Translations under genes and position numbers: made by a program
From: CAYNST01 sp964399955
GTDB taxonomy: Bacteria > Pseudomonadota > Gammaproteobacteria > Pseudomonadales > Cellvibrionaceae
DNA length: 62,146 nt
Direction: 5' to 3'
Assembly (NCBI GenBank): GCA_964399955.1
Contig: CAYNST010000005.1
Location: 1 to 62,146, forward strand
Shown here: in pieces, positions 27,750 through 36,525 of the stretch
How the letters are laid out: every line of letters begins with the position of its first letter
Numbering within the stretch: position 1 is the stretch's first letter
The notes under the pieces: generated by a model
Databases searched by the model: none
The model's input: only the letters and a program-made list of their open reading frames with translations
Told to the model about the DNA's origin: nothing

Positions 27750-28190
27750 TTGTCGCTCTACCAATCTATTGCAATATTATGTGACAGCCTAAACCCGTTG
27801 CTGTTCGCCGGCAACATTGCATTGCTTATTCAACTTGTCTTCCGCCAGAAAATTCAGCGCGGCCTGTACATGCTGGGCTGTCTTTTTGCCGGTTTAGCGA
27901 TTACTTACAGCGCATATTTTCTCGACAGGGCCATGGGCCTCTGGCCGCGGTTTGGCAGCGACTACAGCACTCACACTGCCGCTGCCATGGCCCTGGCTTT
28001 GCCGCTGGCGCTGTTTACGCCTTATCATCGTTGGTTGATCCTGACACTGCTTATCTACGCTGCGCTAATGGTGTTTCAGGGCTATCACAGTGTTTTGGAT
28101 ATCGCCACCACTGCACTGGCCTTTAGCCTACTGATGTGCCCAATCCTGATTGCAGGGAGGTGGGCGGCTTGGCGCAGCGCGGTGGTTTAA
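27750..28190 (+). CDS. PAP2-like membrane protein, short and partly degenerate
   Basis: Four- to five-helix membrane protein of 146 residues. SDYSTHTAAAMALALPL resembles the PAP2 Ser-x-His motif, and GYHSVLDI keeps the His-x3-Asp spacing of the third PAP2 motif. The KX6RP motif and the Arg before the last His are not evident. It may be a minimal or inactive phosphatase-like protein. GAGG at 27736-27739 supports TTG 27750 as the start. The PAP2 relationship is tentative. Confidence 0.6.
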   Translation: MSLYQSIAILCDSLNPLLFAGNIALLIQLVFRQKIQRGLYMLGCLFAGLAITYSAYFLDRAMGLWPRFGSDYSTHTAAAMALALPLALFTPYHRWLILTLLIYAALMVFQGYHSVLDIATTALAFSLLMCPILIAGRWAAWRSAVV

Positions 28191-28205
28191 GCGCCTGCGC
28201 GCTGG

Positions 28206-28607
28206 TTAGAACTCTGCGTATACCATAGCCATTTCATTCAGTGTGACAACACCCGCCAGATCTCGCGCATGCAAAACAATCGAGTGGGTCAAGTTGTTGC
28301 GAGTCATGTGACGTACCGCATATTTTATCGCCATATCTGCTTCTATGGAGGGTGCGGGCTTGATCATGATTTCATAAACACTGGTGCGATCCAGAGAACG
28401 GTTATTGCTGAGAACCAGACGCGCAATCTCTGTAAGAAGTAAAAGACCAAATTCGTCGCGGGCATCACGCCGCTTGACCACAAGGGCACTGATTTGCAGG
28501 TTGTGCATGAGTTGCAAAGCCTCCTGAACGCTGGACATGCCGTCGATCAGTACCGGTTCTCGCTGCACAACATTGCTAACAGGAGCTAGGGGGCCAGTTG
28601 TAGTCAA
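28206..28607 (-). CDS. CBS-domain-pair protein
   Basis: Cytoplasmic protein of 133 residues consisting of one CBS pair. The repeats run about 15-70 (VLIDGMSSVQEALQLMHNLQ...LLLLTEIARLV) and about 76-130 (MIKPAPSIEADMAIKYAVRHM...GVVTLNEMA). CBS pairs bind adenine nucleotides and usually gate a partner. It is the fourth gene of a tight leftward operon, two bases after the PII-like gene, behind two DUF1538 membrane proteins. A regulatory role on those membrane proteins is the natural reading. Confidence 0.82.
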   Translation of the reverse strand: MTTTGPLAPVSNVVQREPVLIDGMSSVQEALQLMHNLQISALVVKRRDARDEFGLLLLTEIARLVLSNNRSLDRTSVYEIMIKPAPSIEADMAIKYAVRHMTRNNLTHSIVLHARDLAGVVTLNEMAMVYAEF

Positions 28608-28609
28608 AA

Positions 28610-28954
28610 CTAGTTCTCCACTTTTTTTGATAGTTCAGTTATTTGAGCTGACAGGCCAACGGCATCTTCTATGGCAATTTGAAAGGCGATTCCAGTGCCA
28701 GGTTTTTCATCGAGTTGCGCAACCTTTGAAATCGTCTCAAGAATGGAGCGACTCATGCTTTGTTCAACCACCAATAATACCATATCGCGCTGGGTCGTCA
28801 GCTCCAGGCCAAAAAACGTTTTGTGCGGCACTCGGCCTTCGCCTCGGGCATTGGTTATAACGGTAGCGCCGGTCGCCCCCGCCTCACGGGCCGCTTTTAA
28901 CAGGGCGTCAACTTTGTCGTCTTGGACCAAAGCCAGGATGAGTTTGAACTGCAT
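28610..28954 (-). CDS. PII-like (GlnB-superfamily) signalling protein
   Basis: PII-fold protein of 114 residues starting FKLILALVQDDKVDALLKAA. The T-loop region (GEGRVPHKTFFGLEL) is short and lacks the uridylylated Tyr of GlnB. The C-terminal GTGIAFQIAIEDAVGL replaces the usual B/C-loop signature. It is therefore a PII relative, not a canonical nitrogen regulator. It lies between a DUF1538 gene and the CBS gene with two-base gaps, a context in which I recall such variants recurring. The ligand is unknown. Confidence 0.8.
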   Translation of the reverse strand: MQFKLILALVQDDKVDALLKAAREAGATGATVITNARGEGRVPHKTFFGLELTTQRDMVLLVVEQSMSRSILETISKVAQLDEKPGTGIAFQIAIEDAVGLSAQITELSKKVEN

Positions 28955-28956
28955 GG

Positions 28957-29712
28957 TTAAGTCTCCTTCTGCGCGTTGCGGCTGGCAAGCATTTGCTTGA
29001 TCAGGGTGAATGTCAACAGGCTCAAGACAGGCATCATAAGCGCAAAAAATATCAAGCCAAAGCCGTCCATTACCGGGTCTCTGTTGGGTATGGCCTGGGC
29101 AATAGAGCTTCCGAAGGCTGCAATCAGCGGCACGGTAACCACAGACGTTGCCATGGGGCCTGTATCAAGGGCAAGCGGAACAATATTTCCAGGAGCCGCC
29201 AAGGCCATTAGCAACGTAAGAATCACCATGGGTGCAACCAGCCATAAAATGGGAATGCCTATAATGATGCGTAAGGTACCCAATGCAAGCCCAACGGCGA
29301 CGCCGCCAGCAACAACAAGGCGTAGATCCATGGCTCGTATTTCTCCTCCACTAAGCTCTTGAACGCGGTTGGCAATGGCCAGTAGAGTCGGCTCTATCAG
29401 AGTTGCGGCCAAGCCGATCAGCCCTGCAAAGAGTACCAGCCAATACTGCTCAAACCACTGCTTTTCATTGATGGGTAGCTCCCCGTGGTGAGCTAGAGCT
29501 GATGCCATTTCGCTCCCCAGCGGTAGCAGGGTGTCGTCAAGACCCAGACGAAAAAGTATGAGCCCTATCAGCGCGTAGCTGCTGCCAAGCGCTATACGTC
29601 GCAGGTGATGAGGCTTGCTGCGCAAAATGCCAATCTGAAAGAACAGGATGACCAGTACTATTGGAAGAACGTCAATAACGGCTTGTAAAGCGGTGGTTGT
29701 ATAGCGGTCCAT
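28957..29712 (-). CDS. DUF1538 membrane protein (second gene)
   Basis: Six- to seven-helix inner-membrane protein of 251 residues. DUF1538 landmarks include GLTL/GLIL-type helices with an interrupted acidic start, GLAATLIEPTLLAIANRVQEL, and the C-terminal ALDTGPMATSVVTVPLIAAFG. It starts nine bases after the first DUF1538 gene. The shared motifs in both copies (EPTLLAI / EPALIAV and ALDTGPMATS / ALDSGASATS) suggest each half contributes to one transport path. The substrate is unknown. Confidence 0.82.
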   Translation of the reverse strand: MDRYTTTALQAVIDVLPIVLVILFFQIGILRSKPHHLRRIALGSSYALIGLILFRLGLDDTLLPLGSEMASALAHHGELPINEKQWFEQYWLVLFAGLIGLAATLIEPTLLAIANRVQELSGGEIRAMDLRLVVAGGVAVGLALGTLRIIIGIPILWLVAPMVILTLLMALAAPGNIVPLALDTGPMATSVVTVPLIAAFGSSIAQAIPNRDPVMDGFGLIFFALMMPVLSLLTFTLIKQMLASRNAQKET

Positions 29713-29721
29713 AGCAAATCT

Positions 29722-30447
29722 TCACAGCAGAAAGTGGGAGCCGACCAGTAAAACAATGATGGGCATGACACTGCACAGCGCCACCAGTCCGAACCCGTCA
29801 GAAAGTGGACTGCGCCCTTTGATTATGCTGGCAAGCCCAACCCCCATCGCGCTTATGAGGGGTATATTGATGGCAGATGTGGCCGAGGCACCACTATCCA
29901 GAGCTATGGCTGTTAGCGGTGTTCCAGTGCTCAAGGCAACCACCATAGCAATACCATAAACGCCCAGAACCAACCGCGCTGTGGACCAACCTTTCACAAC
30001 AAAAAAAGTTCCTATCGCCACGGCCAGTCCCACGGCTACCGCACAGGCAAGCCGCAGAATCAAGGCATTGCGCTGCACGACGTCGCCACCCAACTCGGAG
30101 TATGCGGCCTTGGCGGCCTCGGTCGTCACGGCGATCAGGGCCGGTTCGGCTGCGGTACTGCCGGCACCAATACAGAAGGCGAAAGCCGCCAGCAACCAAA
30201 TGTTGGCTCGATAGGCAAGCGCTGTGACCAGGGACTCGCCCAGTGGAAACAGGCTCATGCTCATGCCTTCTATGAACAGAGTCAGGCCTACCAACACCAT
30301 TAACGCACCAAGCAGAAGCCCGCGAACATCTGCAAAGGGCTGCTGAATAACCAGGTACTGAAATGCTGCGACGACCACAATGATCGGAAGCATGTCGCGT
30401 GCATTCGTGGCCAGGGTTCTCAGCAGAAGAGACAAATTTTGAAGCAT
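29722..30447 (-). CDS. DUF1538 membrane protein (first gene)
   Basis: Membrane protein of 241 residues, homologous to its downstream neighbour. Landmarks are LLGALMVLVGLTLFIEGMS, GAGSTAAEPALIAVTTEA and ALDSGASATSAINIPLISAMG. It opens the four-gene leftward operon DUF1538-DUF1538-PII-CBS. In other genomes the two are, as far as I recall, sometimes one longer protein, which would fit a pseudo-symmetric transporter. The sequence ahead of ATG 30447 has ATACTCC (GGAGTAT on the coding strand) as its ribosome site. Confidence 0.82.
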   Translation of the reverse strand: MLQNLSLLLRTLATNARDMLPIIVVVAAFQYLVIQQPFADVRGLLLGALMVLVGLTLFIEGMSMSLFPLGESLVTALAYRANIWLLAAFAFCIGAGSTAAEPALIAVTTEAAKAAYSELGGDVVQRNALILRLACAVAVGLAVAIGTFFVVKGWSTARLVLGVYGIAMVVALSTGTPLTAIALDSGASATSAINIPLISAMGVGLASIIKGRSPLSDGFGLVALCSVMPIIVLLVGSHFLL

Positions 30448-30566
30448 TGATATACTCCAGCTTAGGTGCCAGCCTTGAGGTTTCTACTGGCTTTAGCTGT
30501 CTTTTTTTGGAATGCTTTGTTCCAGACGGGGGCATTTCACCTTGAAAGGCTCAGTTCCGGGTGTGC

Positions 30567-30917
30567 TCAGCCGCTGGGCAAAGTCCTTCCCTCCCATCCG
30601 CTGATGATGATTAAAGCACCGACCAGTACTACCGTAGCCCCCAACCAATCCGTTGCCGATAATCGAACGCCGTCCACCAGCTGCAGCCAGAGCAGTGATA
30701 TTGCGATGTAGACGCCCCCATAAGCCGCGTAGATTCGCCCGCTTGCCGCAGGGTGCAAGGTCAACAGCCAGACAAAGGCGGCAAGGCTCAATGCGGCTGG
30801 CAGCAGCAGCCAGGCCGAGCGGTTTTCTCTGAGCCAGAGGTAGGGGAGGTAACAGCCAAGAATTTCTGCCAGCGCCGTTACTGCGAACAGCGCCAGGCTG
30901 TAGATAAAACCCGCCAC
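30567..30917 (-). CDS. ynfA: YnfA/UPF0060-family small membrane protein
   Basis: Four-helix membrane protein of 116 residues in the YnfA (SMR-like) family. Signature segments are ALAEILGCYLPYLWLREN, AAYGGVYIAISLLWLQLVDGVRL and DWLGATVVLVGALIII. YnfA-type proteins are reported as small efflux pumps in some enterics. I place the start at GTG 30917, just after the corA stop, because this gives the family length; a TTG at 30950 overlaps corA. Translational coupling to corA is likely. Confidence 0.85.
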   Translation of the reverse strand: MAGFIYSLALFAVTALAEILGCYLPYLWLRENRSAWLLLPAALSLAAFVWLLTLHPAASGRIYAAYGGVYIAISLLWLQLVDGVRLSATDWLGATVVLVGALIIISGWEGRTLPSG

Positions 30918-30919
30918 CG

Positions 30920-31873
30920 TCAGAGCCAGCCTTTGCGCTTGAAAAACCAATAGGGCGCAATACCTGAGGCAACCATCAAACCAATGGCCCAGGGGTAACC
31001 CAGCATCCAGGAGAGCTCCGGCATGTAGTCAAAGTTCATGCCGTATATGCTGGCCACCAGCGTAGGGGGAAGAAAAACCACGGCGGCGATAGAGAACGTT
31101 TTAATGATTTGGCTTTGCTCAATATTGATGAAACCCTGGGTGGAATCCATCAAAAAATTGATCTTGTCGAACAGAAACGTGGTGTGAGACATGAGAGTTT
31201 CGACGTCGCGCATGATCTCGCGCAGAATCTCTGCAAGTTCGGGCTGGTTGCGCAGGTTTCTGAGTAGAAAGGAGATGTCCCGCTGGGTGTCCATCAGGCA
31301 CAGCCTGACTTTCCCATTGCTGTCTTCCAGCCGCGCAAGTTTGCTGATGGCGTCCTCCAGCTCGGACTCTTCGTCCTCCAGCACCATATGGCTGACGCCT
31401 TCCAACTGGCGGTGCAGGTCTTCCAGATGGTCCGCGTGGTTTTCCACCTTCTGGTCAAGAAGAGTCACCAGCAGCTCTGCGGGCGTGTGGCATTCCACCT
31501 GACCGCGACGCGCGCGCATGCGCAGCAATCGGAAATCGGCAATCTCGCCCTCGCGAATGGTAATCAGGCGCTGGGCCTGCAGGATACAGGCGACCGACAC
31601 GGTAATATGTCTGCCGTTTTCCTGGGACATGTAAAGCGAGTGAACATGAATGCCGGCCTGGTCCACAAAGCAGCGCGCGGAGGTCTCGATCTCTTCTACT
31701 TCATTGGATTCGGGCAGGTCGGTGTGCAGCAAGGCCTGGAGCATCAGGCGGTCGTTTTCGTCCGGCTCGTGCGCGTCTATCCAGTCGGCTTTCAACAGTT
31801 GGTCCGAGAGTTGAGCCGGATCTGTGCTCATTTCGGTGATCAACCCATTGTTGATCTTGAACAGTCTGAGCAT
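30920..31873 (-). CDS. corA: CorA-type magnesium transporter
   Basis: Pentameric Mg/Co/Ni channel, 317 residues, the length of E. coli CorA and similar along its whole length (WIDAHEPDENDRL, TREREL-like TIREGEIADFRLLRMRARR). The selectivity signature GMNFDYMPEL lies near residue 283 between the two C-terminal helices, and the protein ends FFKRKGWL as CorA does. The cytoplasmic funnel makes up the first 250 residues. ynfA follows directly, probably on the same transcript. Confidence 0.94.
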   Translation of the reverse strand: MLRLFKINNGLITEMSTDPAQLSDQLLKADWIDAHEPDENDRLMLQALLHTDLPESNEVEEIETSARCFVDQAGIHVHSLYMSQENGRHITVSVACILQAQRLITIREGEIADFRLLRMRARRGQVECHTPAELLVTLLDQKVENHADHLEDLHRQLEGVSHMVLEDEESELEDAISKLARLEDSNGKVRLCLMDTQRDISFLLRNLRNQPELAEILREIMRDVETLMSHTTFLFDKINFLMDSTQGFINIEQSQIIKTFSIAAVVFLPPTLVASIYGMNFDYMPELSWMLGYPWAIGLMVASGIAPYWFFKRKGWL

Positions 31874-32422
31874 TTGTTAATCTCCCCAATCATGAAGTAC
31901 CAGCACGCGCCATTTGCGTTACCTGGTGCAGGTCTGGTTCGGGATTATGTTCCCTTAACCTATTGTTGTTGCGCCCCACTGTTTACTCTCGGCAGAGACG
32001 GCCCTTATTGTCGACAAACTTGGTTTCATTATGGCGCATGGCGCAGCTTTCGGCGCTCTTCGCGGCTGAGCAATCAAAGGCAGGCCTGGCGCGCGCCGCC
32101 CGGGACCGGTGCATTATCGACGCCATAGACCGGTCGCCGCAATCGGCTGGGCCTGTCCCCTGCGTTATTGCTCAACTACTGGCCAGTTCAGGTGTGCCGC
32201 TGGCATGGCAGTGAGAGTTCGCGTTACTCCAGCGGCTCGCACGTATGCATTTGGGCGCCAGTGGATGATAATGTACAGCAGCAGAGAACACCGGTCTGCA
32301 CCTATACGTCTGCGGTGGCGGGGCGGTCGGTGCATGGGTGCTGCCGTTGGCCCCATCTGAACAGCTGGGTTTTGAGCTGAATCCTTACCTTCTTGTCATG
32401 ACTTGGCCCTGGTGGCGTTGAT
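31874..32422. other. gene-free interval between divergent genes
   Basis: No convincing gene is visible in 549 bases. Short frames lack ribosome sites or family similarity. TGAGCTGAATCCTTAC at 32373-32388 is a weak match to the interspersed repeat core. Promoters for corA (leftward) and the flippase-like gene (rightward) should lie here. Confidence 0.6.
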
Positions 32423-33496
32423 TTGATCAAACTGATAAAACATTGGACATCCTTTGCGGCGGGCGCAGTGGGTCGCGGTTGGCCGCGAACGCTGTTGTTT
32501 GTTCTGCTGTTTGTGCTCCTGAGCACGCTCGTACCCTACCTTGTGTTTCGGGAGCTGGGGTTGGGCACTTTGGTCTTTGACACGCGCTTGCTCTCGTGGC
32601 CCGTGCTGGCGGCCGCTGCCGCGCTTCTGTTGGTGTATTTTGCCGCTGATGCACTGCGACTGTATTTTGCACTGGGCGCGTTAGGGTACTACGTGTCGCT
32701 TGCGGCCATCTGGCGCCTCGTGTTTATCAATATACTGTTTTCCAATGTCACTCCCATGGCCAGTGGTGGTGGCATAGGCCAGGTCTGGTACCTGCAGCGC
32801 CTTGGTGTTCCCCTTGGCACCGCCATGGCGGCCACCACCGTCAGAACGCTGTTGGGCATGCTGCTGATTTTCATTCCCGCGCCCTTTTTACTCTGGTGGA
32901 TGAACCCCCTGCAGGGTCTGCTGGAAGGATCAAAGGTTGGTCTTTACGTAGCTTTGTTTGCCGGGGGTTACATTGGCTTTTTTGCGCTGGTGCTGTGGAA
33001 GACCATATGGCTGTTGTTTCTGACCGATAAGTCCGTTGCTGTGCTGCAGGCCGCAGGCGTGTTTGGCTCACGCACGCGCTACGCGTGGCGCTTGCGCACA
33101 GGGCGTGAGTTGGTCCGCTTCAGAAACGGCATCAAGGCGTTTTTTGGTGGCCCAAAGACTGCCGTGCTCTACACAGTGCTCGCCACCGGGGTGTTTCTCC
33201 TGGCGCTCTTCAGTGTGCCTTTCCTCTTGTTGTGGGCTTTGGACTACCGGGTAGGTTTCTGGACCACCGTGGGGTTGGTGGAGCTCACCACCTTCTTCAT
33301 GTATTTCGCCCCCACGCCCGGGGCATCCGGGGTCGCGGAGGGGCTGTTCGGGGTGATGTTCAACAGCATAATCCGCCCAGCGGATTTGCTGCTCACAGTG
33401 CTGGCCTGGCGCTTTTTGACCATCCACAGTGGCATGTTGATTGGCGCCTGGGTGGTGCTGCGTATGCTTGCGCGACGGGGCAGAGACGGTGACTAG
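32423..33496 (+). CDS. UPF0104 / lysylphosphatidylglycerol-synthase-TM-type flippase-like protein
   Basis: Integral-membrane protein of 357 residues with about eight helices. It matches the LPG-synthase transmembrane family (UPF0104). Landmarks are VFINILFSNVTPMASGGGIGQVWYLQRLG near residue 95-120 and TTFFMYFAPTPGASGVAEG near 290-310. Family members are thought to move lipids or support lipid modification. The start is TTG 32423. Its last eight bases overlap the glycosyltransferase fusion that follows, so the pair is very likely one functional unit: a glycolipid maker and its mover. Confidence 0.85.
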   Translation: MIKLIKHWTSFAAGAVGRGWPRTLLFVLLFVLLSTLVPYLVFRELGLGTLVFDTRLLSWPVLAAAAALLLVYFAADALRLYFALGALGYYVSLAAIWRLVFINILFSNVTPMASGGGIGQVWYLQRLGVPLGTAMAATTVRTLLGMLLIFIPAPFLLWWMNPLQGLLEGSKVGLYVALFAGGYIGFFALVLWKTIWLLFLTDKSVAVLQAAGVFGSRTRYAWRLRTGRELVRFRNGIKAFFGGPKTAVLYTVLATGVFLLALFSVPFLLLWALDYRVGFWTTVGLVELTTFFMYFAPTPGASGVAEGLFGVMFNSIIRPADLLLTVLAWRFLTIHSGMLIGAWVVLRMLARRGRDGD

Positions 33497-35738
33497 ACAG
33501 GCCAAACTCAGTTGGGTGTTGTACGTCAACCTGGCAATTCTGGCGGCGCTTGCCGGTTACAAGTTCTACCTGGTGTTTCTGGATCAGCATCCCGCCGCCG
33601 TGCACGCATCTCAGGTTGAGCGCATTGAAGCTATCCTCGAGCAAAAAGCGACTTTCAGTTTCGCCGTAGTGGGTAATATCAACAATTCCATCGGCATCTT
33701 CGAGCGCCGTATCATCCCTATGCTCAACCGCAGCGGCGTGGATTTTGTCATATCCGCCGGTAACGCGGTCAGTAATGGAGGCGAGGACAAGTACCGGGCG
33801 CTAAGCGGCACTCTGGCGCGTCTCAAAATGCCCTACCTGCTGACCTTCGGCGAACACGAATTTGAGCGCTTTGGCGGATATCATTTCTATAATTTGTTTG
33901 GCCCTTATCTGTTCTCCTTCTCGGCGGGCGACAGCCGCTTCGTATTTTTGGACAGCACCGGTAAAACGTCCTATACCTGGCAGTTGCGGTGGCTGGAGGA
34001 GCTACTGACGACCGCACCGGAGCAGAACACCTTTGTATTTTCCGGTCATGCATTGCGCCCGGTGGCGTCTGTGGGGCTGTTTGACGACGACGATTACCTT
34101 TGGCCCGAGCCGCCGGGTCGGGCGCTGGCCGAAATGCTTGAACAGCACGCCGTTGACGCAGTGTTTTCTGCCAGCTTGCCGCGTTTCACGCTGGGTGAGC
34201 ATGAGCAGACTGCCCATGTGATTACCGGTGGCGCAGGCGGGCTGGTGCTGAACACCGAGCGCAGTTTTCACCACTACGTACGCGTGACCGTGGCCGACGG
34301 GCGGGTGGAGATTGTGCCGGTGCGACTGGACATAGGTCAGCACCGGTTGTTCCGCTCGCTGGAGAGCCTGTGGCTGTTCATTCATTCGCTGGTCTACGTT
34401 GGTTATCTCAACTTCATTTGGCTGCTTTGTGGTCTTACGGCTGTTTCGGTGTGGCTTTATTCACTGATTTTTACCGAGCGCAATTATTACCCCGACTTTG
34501 ATGTGGACCCGCAGCTGTTTCTAGGGCGCTCGTTGAAAGTCGCCATGTTTACCAATAATTACCTGCCGTTCATTGGCGGCGTGCCCATCTCTATCCAGCG
34601 ACTGCGCCAGGGGCTGACGGCTCTGCAGCATCAGGTGCTGGTGGTGGCGCCGTCCTACCGTGCTACCTGCAAGCAGGATGACGAGTCCGATACCCTGCGC
34701 TTGAGGTCACTGTTACACCTGGGCAGCAAAAACGAATTTCCCATTGCCAACCCGCTGTCCGTGCGCTTGCTGAAGCGGATGCTTGCGTTTCGACCGGACC
34801 TGGTGCACCTGCATCATCCTGTGTGGCTGGGCAGCTTGGGGTTGTTGTTTGGCAAGCGCATGAAGCTGCCTTTGGTCTACACCTACCACACCCGGCTGGA
34901 GCACTACGCTCACTACGTGCCGTTGCCTGGAGCCCTGTTTCGCAATCTGATTTCTCACGCGCTCATCCGACGCTTTGCCAACCGCTGCGATGCCGTGGTA
35001 GTGCCCACCGACTCAGCCGAAAAATATTTGCGCCTGATCGGTGTGAAGAGCACCCTGTTTGTGCTGCCTACCGGCATTGAGTGTCAGCGCTTTGCGCGGG
35101 TGGATGAACTGGCGTTGAGTCGACTGCGCAAGCGCTTGGGGGTTGGCGACGAAATAATTCTGATCAGCGTTTCCCGCCTCAGCCGGGAAAAAAACATCGA
35201 CTTCATGCTGGAATCGCTGCAAGGGTTGGCGGAGCGGAGTTCATGCAGGTTCCGTTTGCTGATCATTGGTGAAGGGGAAGAACGTCCGCGACTGGAAGAA
35301 AAAATTCGCCAGCTCGGTCTGGCCCAGCGCGTGACGCTGATCGGCGCCGTGGCCCCTGCAGACATGCCACTGTATTACCAGCTGGCGCAGATTTTTGTTT
35401 TTGCTTCGCGCTCGGAGACCCAGGGCATGGTGGTTTTAGAGGCCATGGCCGCCGGCCTGCCGGTGGTGGTCGTGCGCTCCAGCGGCGTGGATGAACTGGT
35501 CACCGATGGCATCAACGGCTTTAAAACGCTGCTCAATCAAGCAATATGGAGAGAGCGGGTAGAGCAGTTGCTAGTTGATGAGACGCTGCGCAAACAGATG
35601 GGTGATCAGGCCCGGGAGTTTGCTGAGGGGCACAGCGTTGAAGCATTTTCCCAAAAAATGGTTGAAATCTACGCCTATGTGCTCTCAGCCAGGGTTAAAC
35701 AACGGAAGGCTAGCGCTCCGAGCTGTGCCGGGCAATAG
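33489..35738 (+). CDS. fusion: degenerate calcineurin-like phosphoesterase + GT4 glycosyltransferase
   Basis: Protein of 749 residues. An N-terminal helix (about 8-30) precedes a phosphoesterase-like domain (about 50-290), a hydrophobic stretch (about 298-335) and a complete GT4 glycosyltransferase (about 355-735). The phosphoesterase keeps the fold's order, but its motifs read VGNINN, SAGNAVSNG and GEHEF instead of Asp-x-His, Gly-Asp and Gly-Asn-His-Glu, so catalysis is doubtful. The transferase has FTNNYLPFIGGVP, SRLSREKNIDF and SETQGMVVLEAMAAGLPVV, as in diacylglycerol glucosyltransferases. GTG 33489 follows GGGGCAGAGA. The phosphoesterase is probably periplasmic and the transferase cytoplasmic. 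Confidence 0.85.
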   Translation: MTRQAKLSWVLYVNLAILAALAGYKFYLVFLDQHPAAVHASQVERIEAILEQKATFSFAVVGNINNSIGIFERRIIPMLNRSGVDFVISAGNAVSNGGEDKYRALSGTLARLKMPYLLTFGEHEFERFGGYHFYNLFGPYLFSFSAGDSRFVFLDSTGKTSYTWQLRWLEELLTTAPEQNTFVFSGHALRPVASVGLFDDDDYLWPEPPGRALAEMLEQHAVDAVFSASLPRFTLGEHEQTAHVITGGAGGLVLNTERSFHHYVRVTVADGRVEIVPVRLDIGQHRLFRSLESLWLFIHSLVYVGYLNFIWLLCGLTAVSVWLYSLIFTERNYYPDFDVDPQLFLGRSLKVAMFTNNYLPFIGGVPISIQRLRQGLTALQHQVLVVAPSYRATCKQDDESDTLRLRSLLHLGSKNEFPIANPLSVRLLKRMLAFRPDLVHLHHPVWLGSLGLLFGKRMKLPLVYTYHTRLEHYAHYVPLPGALFRNLISHALIRRFANRCDAVVVPTDSAEKYLRLIGVKSTLFVLPTGIECQRFARVDELALSRLRKRLGVGDEIILISVSRLSREKNIDFMLESLQGLAERSSCRFRLLIIGEGEERPRLEEKIRQLGLAQRVTLIGAVAPADMPLYYQLAQIFVFASRSETQGMVVLEAMAAGLPVVVVRSSGVDELVTDGINGFKTLLNQAIWRERVEQLLVDETLRKQMGDQAREFAEGHSVEAFSQKMVEIYAYVLSARVKQRKASAPSCAGQ

Positions 35739-35965
35739 ATGCAGGCAGGACTGTGCTAAGGTAGGCCGGGCTGCAGTGAGGTGGCAATCTGCCGTGCGGC
35801 TGCACGCGTAAGGATCTGTCATCCGCCCTGGGCTAACGCTCGGCGGTCAGTCGTCCTTCGTTCCGGGCTGCGGAAAAATCAGAAGGGGACGGTGGTAGTC
35901 TCATCTATGCATTGGCGTTGCGCCGCAGCCGTTCCACCGGTCCGGTTCTTCAAAGGAACACACCC

Positions 35966-36451
35966 ATGCAGGAGTACCCGCTTTTTACCGTCTGGTTGGT
36001 CGGCGGCATTATCTTAATGCTATTGGAGTTTGTCCTGCCCGGCGGTATTGTCTTTTTTCTGGGGTTGGGAGCCACCCTTGTCTCACTGTTGCTTTATTTG
36101 GGTGTTATTGAGGGGTGGCTGCAGGCGTTCACGGTTTGGTTTATTGGTTCGCTAATGTTGCTGTTTGGCCTGCGCGGCATAGTGCAAAAAATCATCCCGG
36201 CGCAAGTGGAAAAGGGCCGAACCGACGAAGATCTGGATGCCTACGACAAGATCGCCAAAGTGTACCAGACCATTCCCGCCGGAGGAGAAGGCCGCATTGA
36301 GTTTCGAGGCAGCACCTGGGCGGCCAGAGGGTATGATGAAAGTGTATCCCTGGAGGCGGGCACCGTTGTGCGCATTGTTTTTCGTGACAATCTGCTGTGG
36401 GTGGTTGATGCAATAGACCTGCCTGTGGACAACCCACTGAAGCCAACCTGA
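35966..36451 (+). CDS. short NfeD-family membrane protein (NfeD1b-type)
   Basis: Membrane protein of 161 residues. Two or three helices (about 8-75) lead to a C-terminal OB-fold domain (about 95-155) with GRIEFRGSTWAARGYDESVSLEAGTVVRIV. It lacks the protease domain of long NfeD. AAAGGA at about 35953-35958 precedes ATG 35966. It is the first of four genes (NfeD, SPFH, SPFH, long NfeD). In such sets NfeD OB-folds are thought to interact with the stomatin-like SPFH partner in membrane microdomains. Confidence 0.88.
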   Translation: MQEYPLFTVWLVGGIILMLLEFVLPGGIVFFLGLGATLVSLLLYLGVIEGWLQAFTVWFIGSLMLLFGLRGIVQKIIPAQVEKGRTDEDLDAYDKIAKVYQTIPAGGEGRIEFRGSTWAARGYDESVSLEAGTVVRIVFRDNLLWVVDAIDLPVDNPLKPT

Positions 36452-36525
36452 GGGATGGGCTGCTCCCTCGCGAACAGCCACCACTGGGTTTAACTGTTAC
36501 TTGAACGCAATAAGGGATCAAGAGG

